64,000 nt of DNA from Chrysomallon squamiferum (lineage: Eukaryota; Mollusca; Gastropoda; Neomphalida; Peltospiridae): positions 7,542,436 through 7,606,435 of the forward strand of contig CM022674.1 of the NCBI GenBank assembly GCA_012295275.1, in the 5' to 3' direction. Shown here in pieces: positions 25,028 through 38,800 of this stretch (position 1 is the first letter of the stretch; each line of letters begins with the position of its first letter). Made by a program: the position numbers and the translations under genes. The notes under the pieces are model-generated. The model was not told the DNA's origin and searched no databases. It saw only the letters and a program-made list of their open reading frames with translations.

Positions 25028-25110
25028 CCTAAACCAGCTTCACTTTCGTCTTCTCCTCTTGTCTAAAACTGCTCCGTTTCCGTTATTGCTGTGTTATCGT
25101 GTAAGAGGGT
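25028..25110 (-). other. Candidate non-coding first exon of the peptide gene
   Basis: In minus sense the sequence ending at 25028 reads GAAGCTGGTTTAGG followed by GTGAGTG, a strong splice donor. It is richer in G+C than its surroundings and has no ATG in this stretch, as expected for a 5' UTR exon. The upstream limit is a guess. Confidence 0.35.
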
Positions 25111-26857
25111 TTTTTTTCCAACAAAATGTGTACGAAACCAGAATACCAGTTTATTTTGTGTGGAATAACCAACCTACACACTGAGAAACACAGATTACAA
25201 AGCGCTTCTGTTTGAAAGAATCTAAGGGGGCGTTAACCCACGGAAGAACGTCGCATGGTCGTGTAATCAGACAAGGTAATACTATTTCCGTGCTTGCTCA
25301 AACATATTGTTTTCTCTATCTTATTTTATTACTGTTACTACAACAACGACAACGACAACAGCAACAGCAACAACAACAACTACTACTACTACTAGAACTA
25401 CTAATACTTCTACTTATACTACTGCTATTAGTAAAATCAGCACTACTACTTCTTTTTCTTCATGCTATCATTATTGTTACGTCAGTTATCATCACCACCA
25501 TCGTCACCATCATCATTACTCTTGTTGTTGTAATATAATTACGTATTGTTTTCTTTTTAAGTTAAAATATTCATGTTAGATTTTCTTAAATTGTGTTAAA
25601 AAAAGAAATATATCTTAAAAAATAATAATAATAATAATAATAATAATAAAGAGATATTTATAATATTGTAAAAATAAAATTAATATCTAATAATATCGTG
25701 TGAGATGTATTTGAAAGATATTTCAGCGAAAATCGGTGTAAAGTCAAACTTTGTTCCCCGGAAAAATTAATCCGGATAGGAATATAACCGTATACGGGTA
25801 CAAAATACACCCGAGAGCTCTACCCATTAATTTTCGCTTCACTAATTATTACTGGTCATCAAAGAAATGATAAAGAACGCTACTGCCTTGCACGAACTGG
25901 CAGAAAGGAAAGAAGGAAGAAAACAAATAGAAAAGGGGAAAAGAGAATAACATTCAGAATAAATAATCTGGGAAATCAATTTTCGTAGAGCCTCAGCAAG
26001 TCTATGTCCGGTGCTGTCTACGACACTGCATGTAATAATCCACTGTGGTCGCTGGAAATAGTAGTTTCCATCTGTTTTTTATAGAAAATAAATTATTCTT
26101 ATATAAAACTAATGTCACCGTTAGTCAGCACTCACGTCACTAATGAGGATCCCTATTAATTTCACAAGTTTTGTTAACAATTTTATACCAGCGTATACCT
26201 AGGTATAATTACTGCATAATTAATCATTTATTCTTCTTTTTTTATCTTCACAAATACCTTTTCACCTTATTCCCAGCTCGGCTGTCTCTATGTAATCATA
26301 AATTTGTTTGGGCAGTGATCATATGCTTGAGTAATTTAATTCACCGAAGTCAGTGCCACTCGCAGAAAACGTTTTCTAGAACTTTGATGAATACGGCTGA
26401 AAGAGAATTTGAGATTTTTTCACAAATTTAATTTTCGTGCGGGTGTTCGTTTCATTTTCTTACCTATCTGCGATTAATAGTGAAAAGCCATATTTATTTT
26501 CTTGAACGATCAGTTTATTGTTGTAAGTAAAAATCGAAAATTAAAAGCAAATCTACAACCATTGTGTACTTAGATTCCACTTTCATAAAGATTTTACAAT
26601 AAAAAATTAAATATATTAATAAAGATGATGTTAATTATATACATTTTTAAATAAATAAATGAATGAATGAATTGACAAAAACAAATTAATAGAATGACAG
26701 CATTTCGAACTATCACCTGAATGTTTAGACACCATATCTGATAAGCACTAATCCTTTTCTAACGGTAAACAGTGGTCACGTGATTGGAACTATACAAGGA
26801 TCGTTAGAGTAATTGAATCAGTTATGGTTCTAGATTCATTTATTTATTTATTAAATT

Positions 26858-26897
<40 letters not shown>

Positions 26898-27957
26898 TTT
26901 CTATTTTTAGATGTATTTTTGTTGTTTTGCTGTCTTTATTTTATTATTATTTTTTATTATTATTTATTTATTATTATCATTATTTTTTGTTGTTGTAATA
27001 AACAATACTTTTTAATGAGATGTTGACAGTTTTGTTTTTCCAGCTTTTTAAATGTTAGTCTAACTGATTTAATTTTTTCGGTGCGAATTTCCCACTGAAT
27101 TATGTATTTTAATTTTTTTTTCAATGCGAATTTCCCACTGAATTATGTATTTTAATTTTTTTGTTCAATGCGAGTTTTCCACCTACTTTTGTATTACGGT
27201 GTTTCTAAGTGATCAAAGTTTAGCTGTGGTAATACAGACATAGATCTAAACACATGTTTTACGTTTCCATCTGACTTTTTAAATTTTATTGCAAATGAAC
27301 ACTAAACTTTTTAATAATCAGTTATGAAAACAACAATATTAACATCAACACCTACAACACAATTATTTACCACCACAACAACAACAACGACAACGACAAC
27401 GACAACAGAGGCCTCAGAAGATGTATTAAAAACTCTAAAACTTCAGTTCATGCATAGAAATGTAGAAACAAAAGATCGATACCTGTTCTTCATCAGTTAT
27501 TTGCCTCCGTTTATTATCACCGAATCACTGAAGATTTGTGTCGTTATAAATGAAAAACAAAGCAGTCTAATAAAACTTGTTGTAATGGTTTTATTTATTC
27601 ACCCAAAATGTATTTGACACTGTTCGGTTTTCATTATTTCGGAACATCGTAAATTACTTGAAGTATTTTACTTTGTTATTAGCTGCAGATACTCCTAGTT
27701 TTGTCTTGCGAACTACAAATACTCTCCCACGCCGCTTTGAAAAAAAAAAAGAGAAATTGTTGTATTTAATTAATTATGTTTATACAATACATTTTAAACA
27801 AATCTTCAGTATGGACGCAATTTATTATTTTTGTTTTTATTTTTTATTTTTTATTTTCTCCCATATGACATTTAGAAAATAAAAAATTTAAATCTCAGAA
27901 AATATGACAAAGAAACAAAAAAAAAAAAAAAATATAAAATAAAAAAAAAAAAAAAAT

Positions 27958-27988
<31 letters not shown>

Positions 27989-28050
27989 TAAAATAATAAT
28001 TAAAAAAGTAAATAATAATAATACTATTATTATTATTTGTTTTTTTAATT
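25111..28050. other. AT-rich intergenic region
   Basis: Contains CAA/ACT trinucleotide tracts (25330-25520), (TAA)n at 25621-25650, (TTTA)n at 26836-26901, a 43-44 bp tandem repeat at 27070-27200, a Thr-coding ACA/ACG tract at 27324-27410 and poly-A/T runs at 27900-28150. No gene is supported. Confidence 0.5.
27070..27200. repeat. 43-44 bp tandem repeat, about 2.5 copies
   Basis: TGCGAATTTCCCACTGAATT starts at 27082 and again at 27125, with a diverged third start at 27169. Confidence 0.85.
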
Positions 28051-28097
28051 ACACCGACATTTTACGAAGGCAAATTCCATAGCAACAAGCGTTCAAA
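28051..28097 (+). repeat. Duplicated 47 bp fragment of the cyclin L upstream region
   Basis: Matches 28769-28815 at 45 of 47 positions in direct orientation. Its flanks are unrelated AT-rich sequence, so it looks like a short copied insertion. Confidence 0.85.
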
Positions 28098-28628
28098 TAA
28101 TAATAAAAATAAATTAAATTAAATTAATTTTTTTTTTTTTTTTTTTTTGGAAAATCAACATTCAAAGGGAATAATCACTGTTTCTGAAAAAAGCAAAACA
28201 GAAAATTCGCCATTCGCAAACATAAATTAGGTTAGTGACTAACTTTTCTGCACGTGTAAACTAATATATTTATTCTGTATTAAACTATATATACTTGTAT
28301 CGCTGCAATTATTTTTATACACACTGATTTTCAGTATCTGTCATATCAATATTTACATTTATCATGTGCAATCGGATATATTTTAAATCAGCCATTCGTC
28401 CCCTTTTTGTTTTTCAAAGCCAACAACGATGTAAACGAACAATACTGTTTGATAATAAAATACATAATAAAAACAAAACACATTATGTTATAATGCTATA
28501 AATGGTATAGTAATGATAACAATGATAATATGCTAATATCCATATGTTAATTAATTTTTGTTTAATAAAATTAAATAATATATACTTTTATATATATTAT
28601 AATTATTATTATTATAATTATTAATTAT

Positions 28629-28629
28629 A

Positions 28630-28670
<41 letters not shown>
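28629..28670. repeat. (TTA)n microsatellite
   Basis: About 14 units, adjacent to the GC-richer putative cyclin L promoter. Confidence 0.9.
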
Positions 28671-28671
<1 letters not shown>

Positions 28672-28684
28672 TTCTTTTCTTTAC

Positions 28685-29037
28685 ATGCTTGTGTAAACAT
28701 TTCCGGCGATTCGGGAAACCTCGGACTGTGTGGGATTCTTCGGTTTATTTCGTATTTGGTCCCACAATACACCGACATTTTACGAAGGCAAATTCCATAG
28801 CAAGGAGCGTTCAAACGCCTTTGTACAGCGATACATATGCGTATAGAATAAATAGTTCCACACTTGCTTAATTAAGGCAATAGAATAGGTGTATATGTTT
28901 ATTAATTTTTATATTTGTATAACATATGATTGTAAAATTTGGTTTTATGGAGCATATATGAAAAAGTGTCTATGTCTTAAAAATTGTATAACAGCGTAAG
29001 AATACAACCGTCATTGAAACGTTTGATACTTTCGGAA
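28685..29037 (+). promoter_or_regulatory. Putative promoter and 5' UTR of cyclin L
   Basis: A locally GC-richer stretch before the cyclin L start contains TTCCGG (ETS-type) near 28700. The start codon context GAAATGGCGGACGG both fits a strong initiation site and resembles the YY1 consensus that often overlaps starts of housekeeping genes. No TATA box is evident. Binding is inference. Confidence 0.4.
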
Positions 29038-32000
29038 ATGGCGGACGGCGTGGCGAATTCTACTACTGTTCGTGATTTCAGTAGAGTAGTTTTAACATTG
29101 GAAAATGTATTAATACCTCCAGAAAAACTTTCAGAATCCCCTTCTTTGCAGGATGGACTAGACATTGAAACTGAAACAGATCTACGAATATATGGGTGTG
29201 AACTGATACAAACGTCCGGTATCTTGTTGAAACTTCCACAGGTTTGCGGCCATTTTTTTCTCCTTTCTTTTTTTTTTTACATCTGCAAATTTCGAAGGAC
29301 GTAATGTCTTTAATATAAGTAATATTCATTTCAGCATTAAATAAATAATTCACAAGTCATGTCTGGGAATAATTTTACTTCATTAATACAATGAATGTGA
29401 TTAATACAAACGGTTACCCTTTTTAAATATTACATTTACGTAACATAATACATTGGCAGTTATGAATTAATTATTCAAGAACTACAAATGTTCGTGAGTG
29501 CAGTGGTTGAATTGAGCGAAAAATGCGGTTTCATGGTTGAGACTTGTGTATACAATATTATTGAAAAGCAAATAAAAATTTAATTTCGACAATATTTAAT
29601 ATATCCATTTCATGGCATTTGGTGTGTTTTTATAAAGACAAAAAGAGGAAACTAACTTTCAGTATTTCACTATTAGTCTATATTTTTACACATTTTTCAC
29701 TCTTTCAGGTCGCACTGGCAACAGGACAGGTTCTTTTCCAGCGGTTCTATTATCTCAAGTCGTTTGTGAAACACAATACAGAGGTAAGTTACTCTTTTTG
29801 TTTAAAATCTTAATGATAATTTACAGTTCTGTTATTTACAGATGTACATTTTCTCAGTTTCAAATGCCATGTTCATTATTCAAAAATGTCTTTCATTCCA
29901 TTGTGTGATGTTCCAGCAGTTGGAATGGTTTTGCTGTGCATCATTATTTCATATACACAGTATAATCTACTTTGATTGTCTTGCTACAGGTTGTTGCCAT
30001 GGCTTGTGTTAACCTTGCATCCAAGATTGAAGAACATCCTAGACGACTTCGAGATGTCATTAATGTTTTCCATCACATCAAACAAGTGCGGTATGGCAGG
30101 TAAGCATATATCAGATTGTTACATTATTATTTTTTAATGTACTTCCATAAGGAATCACTTATTATAAATGTTCATTGTTCCATGCTGACACCCCAAAAAT
30201 AACATCTTACACAGGTTGTGGGCAGATTACAATGTGGTGAGTAGTTAGCTACAGAAGCAATTCTGCATTTTCTATAATGTAAACTTACACCTTGAGCAAG
30301 AGATTTGCTTCTATAATATATTTGAATGGCATATTTATTTTTTTTCATTTTTTTTTTTCAACAAATCTACTATTTAAAATAAAAAAATCATGTACAAATA
30401 ATATCTTTAGGTTTTATTTTTCTTGTACTCCTAAGAAACACGAATTTGACACATACATGTACGTCACCGTTCCATATGAATAAATGTGCTCAAAACAAAT
30501 TCACTACGATCGCCCTTGTCGCTTTGTGTGGCCATTAAGGTGAACTGACTATTAACACAGATGTTTTTCTTTTGCTACCTGCACAGTTGACGGTAAATGA
30601 AGCCTTGACCTTGTGGTGCAGTCAATGATAGCCCCAGGGCTAGTCAGTACCTCACCCAAGACTCTTCGTCAAGCGGTTTGTATGATACAGGTGTGGTCTC
30701 AGCATTGTTTATGAAAATAATCTGCATGCAGTTCTTTGTTTACTTTGTCACAAGCAGGAATTAAAATTGTCTACAATGTTATGTCAGTGAAATGTGATTG
30801 ACTGTGATGATAAAATAAAGGAGAGAGAGATAAAAGGGTGAAAAGCCTTTGTTGACTAAAGTATTTTAAGGCAAGATAGTAATTTCTTAGTTTTATTTAA
30901 GAAAATTAAACTTTGTATGATTGACTGTAAAAATAATGGACATTTTGATGACAAAAATCCTTTTTATGTCTTTAAATTAGTGGAATTTCATTTGCAGATT
31001 AACTTTGTGAAGAATTCAATCTATTTCATCTTTTAAAAAATGTAAATATTTGTTTATATGTTTATTATTGTACTATCTTGTGACAGAAGAGTAAGTACCA
31101 GATTTCTGGTAAATTTAATGATTTTGTTTATTTTTATTTTTTTTAAATGTCTGGTTTAAAAATGAAACCAGCCAAGTACTTTGTGTACAGTTAGACCATG
31201 TTACAATGAAACTTGTCAACCTTTTGTCACATCTCATTCTATAAAACAAAACTCACATTGCAAATGCCATATGGATTACAAGTGGCCTTTTAATATGAGT
31301 GTAAAAACAAAAATTATATAATTGTTTTCTGTTGTGCAATGATTATTACACTTCATTGTAAAAATGGAGATAGCTCAGGGCCAGTTTATTATGTAGACAA
31401 GTTTGATGTAGAGACTGAAACAAGATCGTTGTAACAAGGTTTGACTAGCAAGTCCACAAATTGTTTTTGTGAAATAATCAACACAACCCAGCCTTTTATC
31501 ATTACATGTTTATTCAGATTTTAATTTAACATAATTTTTTTTTTTTTTTCCTAATCTTTGATACAGTGAATACAGATTCACTTTATATGAATCAAGTAAA
31601 GTGTTCGTTATTGTCACTGAATGATTCTGTATTTAAATTGAGACATTTTGTTACTTATTTCTAAAGATACATTCTGGTAAAATGAAACTTTACTATGATT
31701 TGTATTGACTTATTAAAGTACAGATGTTTTTCAGTCGAAATGACGCAGCACCACATACGTGAATACAGAGCTTTCACTGAATTGACAGCATTCCGAAGCA
31801 GTCCTTGCCACACAAGCATTTGAAAAAGTGTTTTCTCTTTCATTTAAAAGTTTGTTTTCAGGTGTTTCTGAATTTGTTTCGTACAACAACAACTGTTGCA
31901 GTAATAGCTTGGTGGAAAGTGACAAAAGCATGTCCATCTGATTGTGACACATCTTGAAGAAGTACTTACTTCACTTTTTGTTGCACACAGACTACCCTGC

Positions 32001-33359
32001 ACTAATGCATTAAAAGATTAAAGACGGAGTTTGTTCCAATCAGTGCAAACGATTAATTATGAATTTGGAGTCACACATGAAAGCTGCAAAAGATTAACAG
32101 ATAAATGGTACCACTGTATCACTGTAGTAGTGAATGTAGTGTGAAGAACAATTTCTCCAAAATTACATTTTCTTTTTTACTTCTTCCCCATTCAGTTGCA
32201 TCCAGTGATTGAAAAAAGGTCACATGAGAGATGTTTCTGAATTTGATTTTTTAATGCTAAACATCTGTCAAAGGATGATGTGCTTGTCACAGGCTTACAG
32301 ATTTGTCTAATAGATCTGATATCGGATGACCATCCTTTCTAGTTACCTCTCGTGTTATTGCTGATGTGTAGCATGCTGGGAATGTGTAGCAAAGATGGCT
32401 GCTAATATTTTACTTTGTCAGGATATGGTGGTGGTGCTTCCAGTTTCCTTCCATCTTCCATCAGTTTGTGAAACACCTTGTCATGGAAGTCAAAGCAACT
32501 ATTAATTTATTTATTTTCTTGATGGTGGATGCAGTGTAAATGATAACATGTTTCTCACATATCCAGCCTCACAGTTTACCTGCTTAACAATTTTTGAAAT
32601 TTTACAAATACGTTAAAAAACAAAATTAATTGCTATTTATCAGATCTGTTATTTTTTGTTTACACCTGCTGTTTCATGCTGAACAATACATCATCACAAA
32701 ACGTTTTGAGCATGCAGCTGTGACTCATTGCATCAAGGTTTGATTCCTGCACAGGAGAATGTAGTTTCATTTTACACATCATAAAATAGCTCATATCTCT
32801 TCTTTTACCAGATATCTACAATCACCCTTGAGAGATCCACATAATCATTTGTATCTGGTCTTTAAAAGTAATGAAAAAGTCAGTAAATTACTATTTGTGT
32901 AGGAACCATGTATAACTGCATCATACATTTGTTTATAGCAGTTTAATTACCATTCTCCTCAGAATCAAATTCTGGTATTAACACTTGCATTGTGATGTAA
33001 AGGAGGTGATTCAAATTACAAAATTTCAAAAGTAAATTTGATTATCTTGGGTATTGCTGCTCATCTACATCTGATTGTAATATTAAAAGCTTAATGCTTT
33101 TTTATTTTTATTTTTTTTTTATTTTCACTTTAGTTTCAGACACTTAAGGCATGGAGTTTCATCATACTGTTTAATTTATACAACCATTGATTTTGTTCAG
33201 ATAACTGGAGTGGACCAAGTACATTTTCAGTATTGAGAACGTTAATAACCGTATAATGTTATTTAAAAAAAAATAAAAAAAATAAACAGTACAACATAAA
33301 ATAATCATTTACCATTTATATATTGTTTTGTTCCAGGTGTTGATAGTTTTATTTTTTAA

Positions 33360-33390
<31 letters not shown>

Positions 33391-36300
33391 GTAACCGATT
33401 TGATGATTTCCATTTGGTAAGATAAGTGGACAGGGAATACTAGAAATTTGTATAAATTCTGCTTTTTATTACAAAGCCACCTGTTAAGAATTCACTTTAA
33501 TATTTAATTCTTGTGTATACTATTACAAAAACTCCTAGTTGTTTTTTCCTGATGAATACTGGATGTTTATTAATAAATTACAACTAGAAACAGAAACCTG
33601 TTTACATAAATAAAATTGAAAAATACATTTTTATAAATTAAAGCTTCATTTTTGTTCATTGCTTTAAATCCTTTGTTAATGATTAATGAAACATTTTGTT
33701 TTATAAAAATCTGTTTTAATCAAAATCTGTCCAGTGACCTTGACAGTAGACAAACATTGTAATTGTTGCTAAAGTTCAAAGATTTTTTGTTTTTGTTTTT
33801 TTTTTTACATTTGTTTACTGCAGCTTTAATAAATATTTTAAGAGCTGTTAATTGCTGTGGATATAAATACTACATTTATCAATTTCTATAACATTTTGAA
33901 ATGTCAAGTAATTAATATATTGCATAATTCACATCTTTCTCTTTTAAAATTACAATACATATCATTCTAAAATATCATTTTTATTTAATAATTTGTTTTT
34001 GGTTTTTTAGTACAGATATATATAAACTATTTTCATTTCAAAGATACGGAATTTACTAAGTTTAATGCTTGGTAGTTAACAAAAATTAGAACATTTACCT
34101 ATTTTGTTTGTAAACATATCACAAATGCAACATGATTTAAAAAGAATTTGTACAGTAGATATAAGACTATTTTTGGAATCTGTTGGTAGTAAAAGCAAAT
34201 TCACTGGTGTAAGTGAAAGTAGTCTGTGAAAGTGTATTGAAGTAAAGATTTCAAAAAGTATTCTTTACAAATTAAGTAAAAGCAATTTTGGCACTCCTGG
34301 TGTCAGTTTAATATAATTGATGTAAGTGAATGAGAAAATTTGTTTACCAGTGTTGGAAGATTTCTTTAAGAAATTGGATAGAAAAATGCCCAAATATTAA
34401 ATTGTTTCCACCGTTTAAAAATAATAAATATTCATGCTGAGACCACATTGTGTATGTTTTTTAAATCACTGTGCAGGTTGCAAATTGTCCATCTTCCTCA
34501 CACATCATTATGGGTTGTATTCTATTTGTGTGGGGAAAGACAGTGATTCTGTACAAACTAATGACTTTTAGCATCATGTGAGTATCAACAGTGTAACTCT
34601 GTTTCCCTAGGTTTCACAATACTCACTACTGTTTCAAGCTTCAACTGTATTTGACAGTAAAAATGTTTTTTTTCAGTATTCGGCTGGATGATACAGCATC
34701 ATGATTACACTGAATGATGTATCTGGGTAGGGATGCTCAGATTGAAAGGTTAGTTTGTAAATGTCTAATTTTAACATAAAAACTTGTTATTTCAGAACCA
34801 TACAGCCTTTGATTCTTGATCAGAACTATATCAATGTGAAAAATCAGATCATCAAAGCAGAAAGGAGAGTGCTTAAAGAACTTGGTTTCTGTGTTCATGT
34901 CAAACATCCACACAAAGTAAGTATAAATTATCTCTTGGGATGTTTAAACTTGTCGTTTTTATCAGGTTGACAAAGTAAAACAATTGTATTTTTAATTACA
35001 AAAATACAGTTAAAGCTTGTTACTGCTTCTAGATAATTTATAAAAATTGTACATCATCAGAATAAATTGCCAATGATTTCGAAAGCTAATTCAACTGATT
35101 TAAGAATTTATTTTTTTAAATTTAAAAATAAAAAAGATACTTAAAGAATATCTCAAAAATTGAAGTTTGATTTAATAATGAAATGGAAATGTTGAATTTG
35201 CATGTGGTTATTGTAATTACAGATAATTGTCATGTACTTGCAAGTACTGGAATGCTATGAGAACCGAAAGCTTGTTCAGTGTGCTTGGTAAGTATAAACT
35301 GGTTATTTTACTATCATCAGGGCAACCCTGATTAAAAAAAACCCCACAATATCAAAGAATATTTACTCTTTTTTTTTTTTTTTTTTCTCACTTTCAGTCT
35401 GTTTGGTATTTGAGATGCATTCTCAAGTTAGATCTGAAAAGTGATTTTAAAAAGAGAATTAATATTTATATATATATATTGTAATGTTATGTATTTGTCA
35501 GTTTTTGAGAAGTGGTAAAAAAAAAGTGTCAACATATTTTTCTGTGGTTTAAAGCTCAGACTTTTATTTTTTGTGTGATAGACCACTTCACTTCAGCAAT
35601 GAGCATGCCAGGTCAGAGGTGAAATTATATAAATATTATTTTTGAAACTACTATATTATTGGACTGGGATTCAGTTTTTAAAAATTACATCACAAATTAA
35701 AGTTTTGAAAGTTCATAAAAATTAGCACCATTAAAATATTCAATATCGTGTCTTTATTTTTTTAAATTTTAAAGAGGGGAGTGGGGCTGGAATAATTATA
35801 ATAATGAAACATTAGTTTCTCTTCCAAAGATAATTCTGTGAGTACAAATAATCTATCCATACACCTTCACTTCTTTACTCTTTTTAAACTATATATATAT
35901 ATATATATATTTTTTTTTATTCCCCCCCATCTCTATCAGGTTTCGTATTAAAAAAACAAAATCTGAATTCTGAGAATGTAATACAAATCTGAGTTGTGAA
36001 ATACATCAGGGAGATTTCTGGTTAGCAGAAACTCTTCTTAACTTTAATTTTAAATGAAACGCCTTTGACATTACATTTGATGTAGGAAGGGTGGTAGGTT
36101 GTGTTTCTGGTTGACTTGGTGTTAACATTGTTTCCTTTTTGCCTACCCTGCAGCTTAGATGGGTAGCCATGTTGACTAGCTTCTTCCTGAAGTGACGAAT
36201 GGTGAACCAGCCTTAAATGCACTCTCACGCCAATCCCACTCGTCTTCATCGTCACCAACGTTTACATGAAGATGTCTGCAACTACATCACCATCATCAAG

Positions 36301-38769
36301 AATCCTAAGCCCAAGACTCTTGGTGTACAGTGTTTACTGGAAGGGACATCGCACGCGACAGCGTGTGGGTTGAAAGTGAACTTAGATAATTGCAACAATA
36401 AGAAAAGAAACATAACTCATGTTGTTTTTAAGATAAACACTTGTTAATTTTATTTTATTTATTTTTATTATTTTTGTTTTTGAGAACTTTAAAAAAAAAA
36501 AAACATTCTGACACCGAGCAGACGATGAATTTTGTTTCACCTTTCCTTTATTTTTATTACCGTCATATTCCCTTATTTTTGTTTTTATTTTTATTTATTT
36601 TTGAAACATTTTTCGTTTCGTGGAGGACTGATTAAACTGTGATAATGTCAAGATTTGATTTTAAGGTTTAACAGACATTTTGGCGAGTGTGTGGAAGTGC
36701 AGAGATGCTTGTCCGGGCTGGAAACTCATTTATTACTTGTAATCTCTTTACTTCAGATACAATTTGTACATGCCTCAAGGTAAGAGAAGGTATTCTTTCC
36801 TAATTTATTAAAACTGAGAACCTAAGGAAAAATATGTTGGCACATAAGTTACCAAAGGGGAGAAAAAAAACCCAGTGAAGTATATTTAAACTGAAATGTG
36901 CCAAAAACAGCTTTATAAATATTTGTGTTGAGATTTGTTTAAAATGCAAATAAATTTTGTTTTATAAGATAACTAAAATTGGTACAAATTGGTTTAAAGC
37001 ATACTTTACTGTTACTTTCTAAAGAAATTGATATTCAGTGTTTTTATTTATTATCCATGTAAATACTGACATTCATAGATCTTGTGCAGTGGTTGGCTTT
37101 ACTAATAGTGGAAGTAATTAAAACACCAGCATCTTGAGCAGGCATTTTCTGCTACAGTTACTTCCCTTTAACTATTCACTAAATGATTGACAAATTTGAA
37201 AATCTTGAGTTGTTGCTTTTATTACATTGATTTTTTATTTTAATTTTTTTTAAATACAGGAATTATATGAATGACAGTTTCAAGACGAATGCCTTCATGA
37301 AATATCATCCTGAAACAATTGCCTGTGCCTGTATTTACCTGGCAGCTAAACAACTGCAGGTACGCTAATTAATTTTGTCTTATTGTGAGAATATTAGTGT
37401 ATGAATATATAGAGGAGAAAGACTTCCAGACTGTAGAAAAGTCTTGTGTGTAATATTAATGTGTTTTTGTTTTTCAGATTCCTCTGCCTAACGACCCGCC
37501 ATGGTTTGTGATATTTAATGTTACAGAGGTGGACATTCGAGACATTTGCATCTCTCTGCTTAGACTGTATTCCAGACCAAAGGTAAATTATTGTTTACTT
37601 AGAAAACTTCAGAAGACTTGTCTTGTTATAAAACATTCTCAATATAGTGTTTTTTATTTTAAATGCATACATCTAAAGAAAATGATATACATTTGTTAGT
37701 GTAAATTTGTTTCTTTAAAGTGGTCTGATAGATACCATAGAAAATGGTTTATAGAATTGATTCACTTTATTTGAATGTTTTTTTAATATAATGTATGTCA
37801 TTGCAATAGATCTGTACAGTTTTTAATTTGCAGGTGAAAATAAGCACATAGCCTGGGGACAGTGTGATTTGACAAATATTTTGAATGTCATGTTTTCATC
37901 TATATTTCAGCCTAACAGTGATGAACTGGAGAAAATAGTTGACAAAGCTAAGAAAGTTCAACTTGAAGCCAAACTGAAGGCAAGAGGGTTGTCCTCCGAG
38001 TATGGCACTCCTAATTCTACCTCAAGAACAAGTTAGTGTTTCCTTTTATTTTAGAACTCTCAGTTCCTATTTTCACAGCTTTTAGAACTCTTAATTCCAA
38101 TATTTATGGATTTTAGAAACATTGATATTTAAATAATGACACAAATTGTTTTCATTTTCATTTTTGAAGTAGTTTTTGAATGTTTGTAGTAAGAGTTTTT
38201 GTTGTTACTTTTTGTAGATTCGCCTAAGAATGTTAGTCCAAACCCAGCTGCCTCAGTCAATGCCAAAAAAGTCAAAACAGAAGACGATGTGAAATCAGAC
38301 TCGGGGTAAGAATGTTTTTAATATTTTACTGTGGATTGGATTTTGGTACAGACAGCTGAGATTTCTCCCATGTTAACTGATATTATGAATTTTATTTTCA
38401 AGTAACTCCAATGAATGTTGATTAGTTGTCTGGTTTCTTTTTTTTTCAGTACTAAATACACAAACCATTCCTCAAAAAAACAGGGTGAAAGTGATGTCAG
38501 TTCATCTGGTCATTCTCGGTGAGTTAGTCTAAATTTTTAAATCCCTCCAACACCTCATATTAAATAATTTAAGTATTTTTTATTTACTGTGAAACAGTTA
38601 CTTTTATAGTATCAGGCTGGTTATTGAAGTAAAATGTCATAGATGTAAAAACCTTGCATTTTTAAAAAACATTGATACAGTATCTGCATTCATATTAACA
38701 TGATCTAGGAACTTTCTGATTTTATTGTTACATTTTGTTATTCAGCAGTGTTGCATGTTTGTTTCTTCA

Positions 38770-38800
<31 letters not shown>

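Noticed and set aside
25212-25579. Overlapping frames through CAA/ACT/CAC tracts
   Set aside because: Poly-Gln/Leu and poly-Thr/His runs switch with frame, as expected of microsatellite DNA.
27324-27617. Thr-rich frame resembling a receptor stalk exon
   Set aside because: Driven by ACA/ACG trinucleotides; no convincing flanking exons or phase match to the receptor genes.
32700-32770. tRNA or SINE B-box-like GGTTTGATTCC in cyclin L intron 3, and GGGTTCATTCC near 62399
   Set aside because: No matching A-box at the right distance and no cloverleaf pairing seen; single short motifs are expected by chance.
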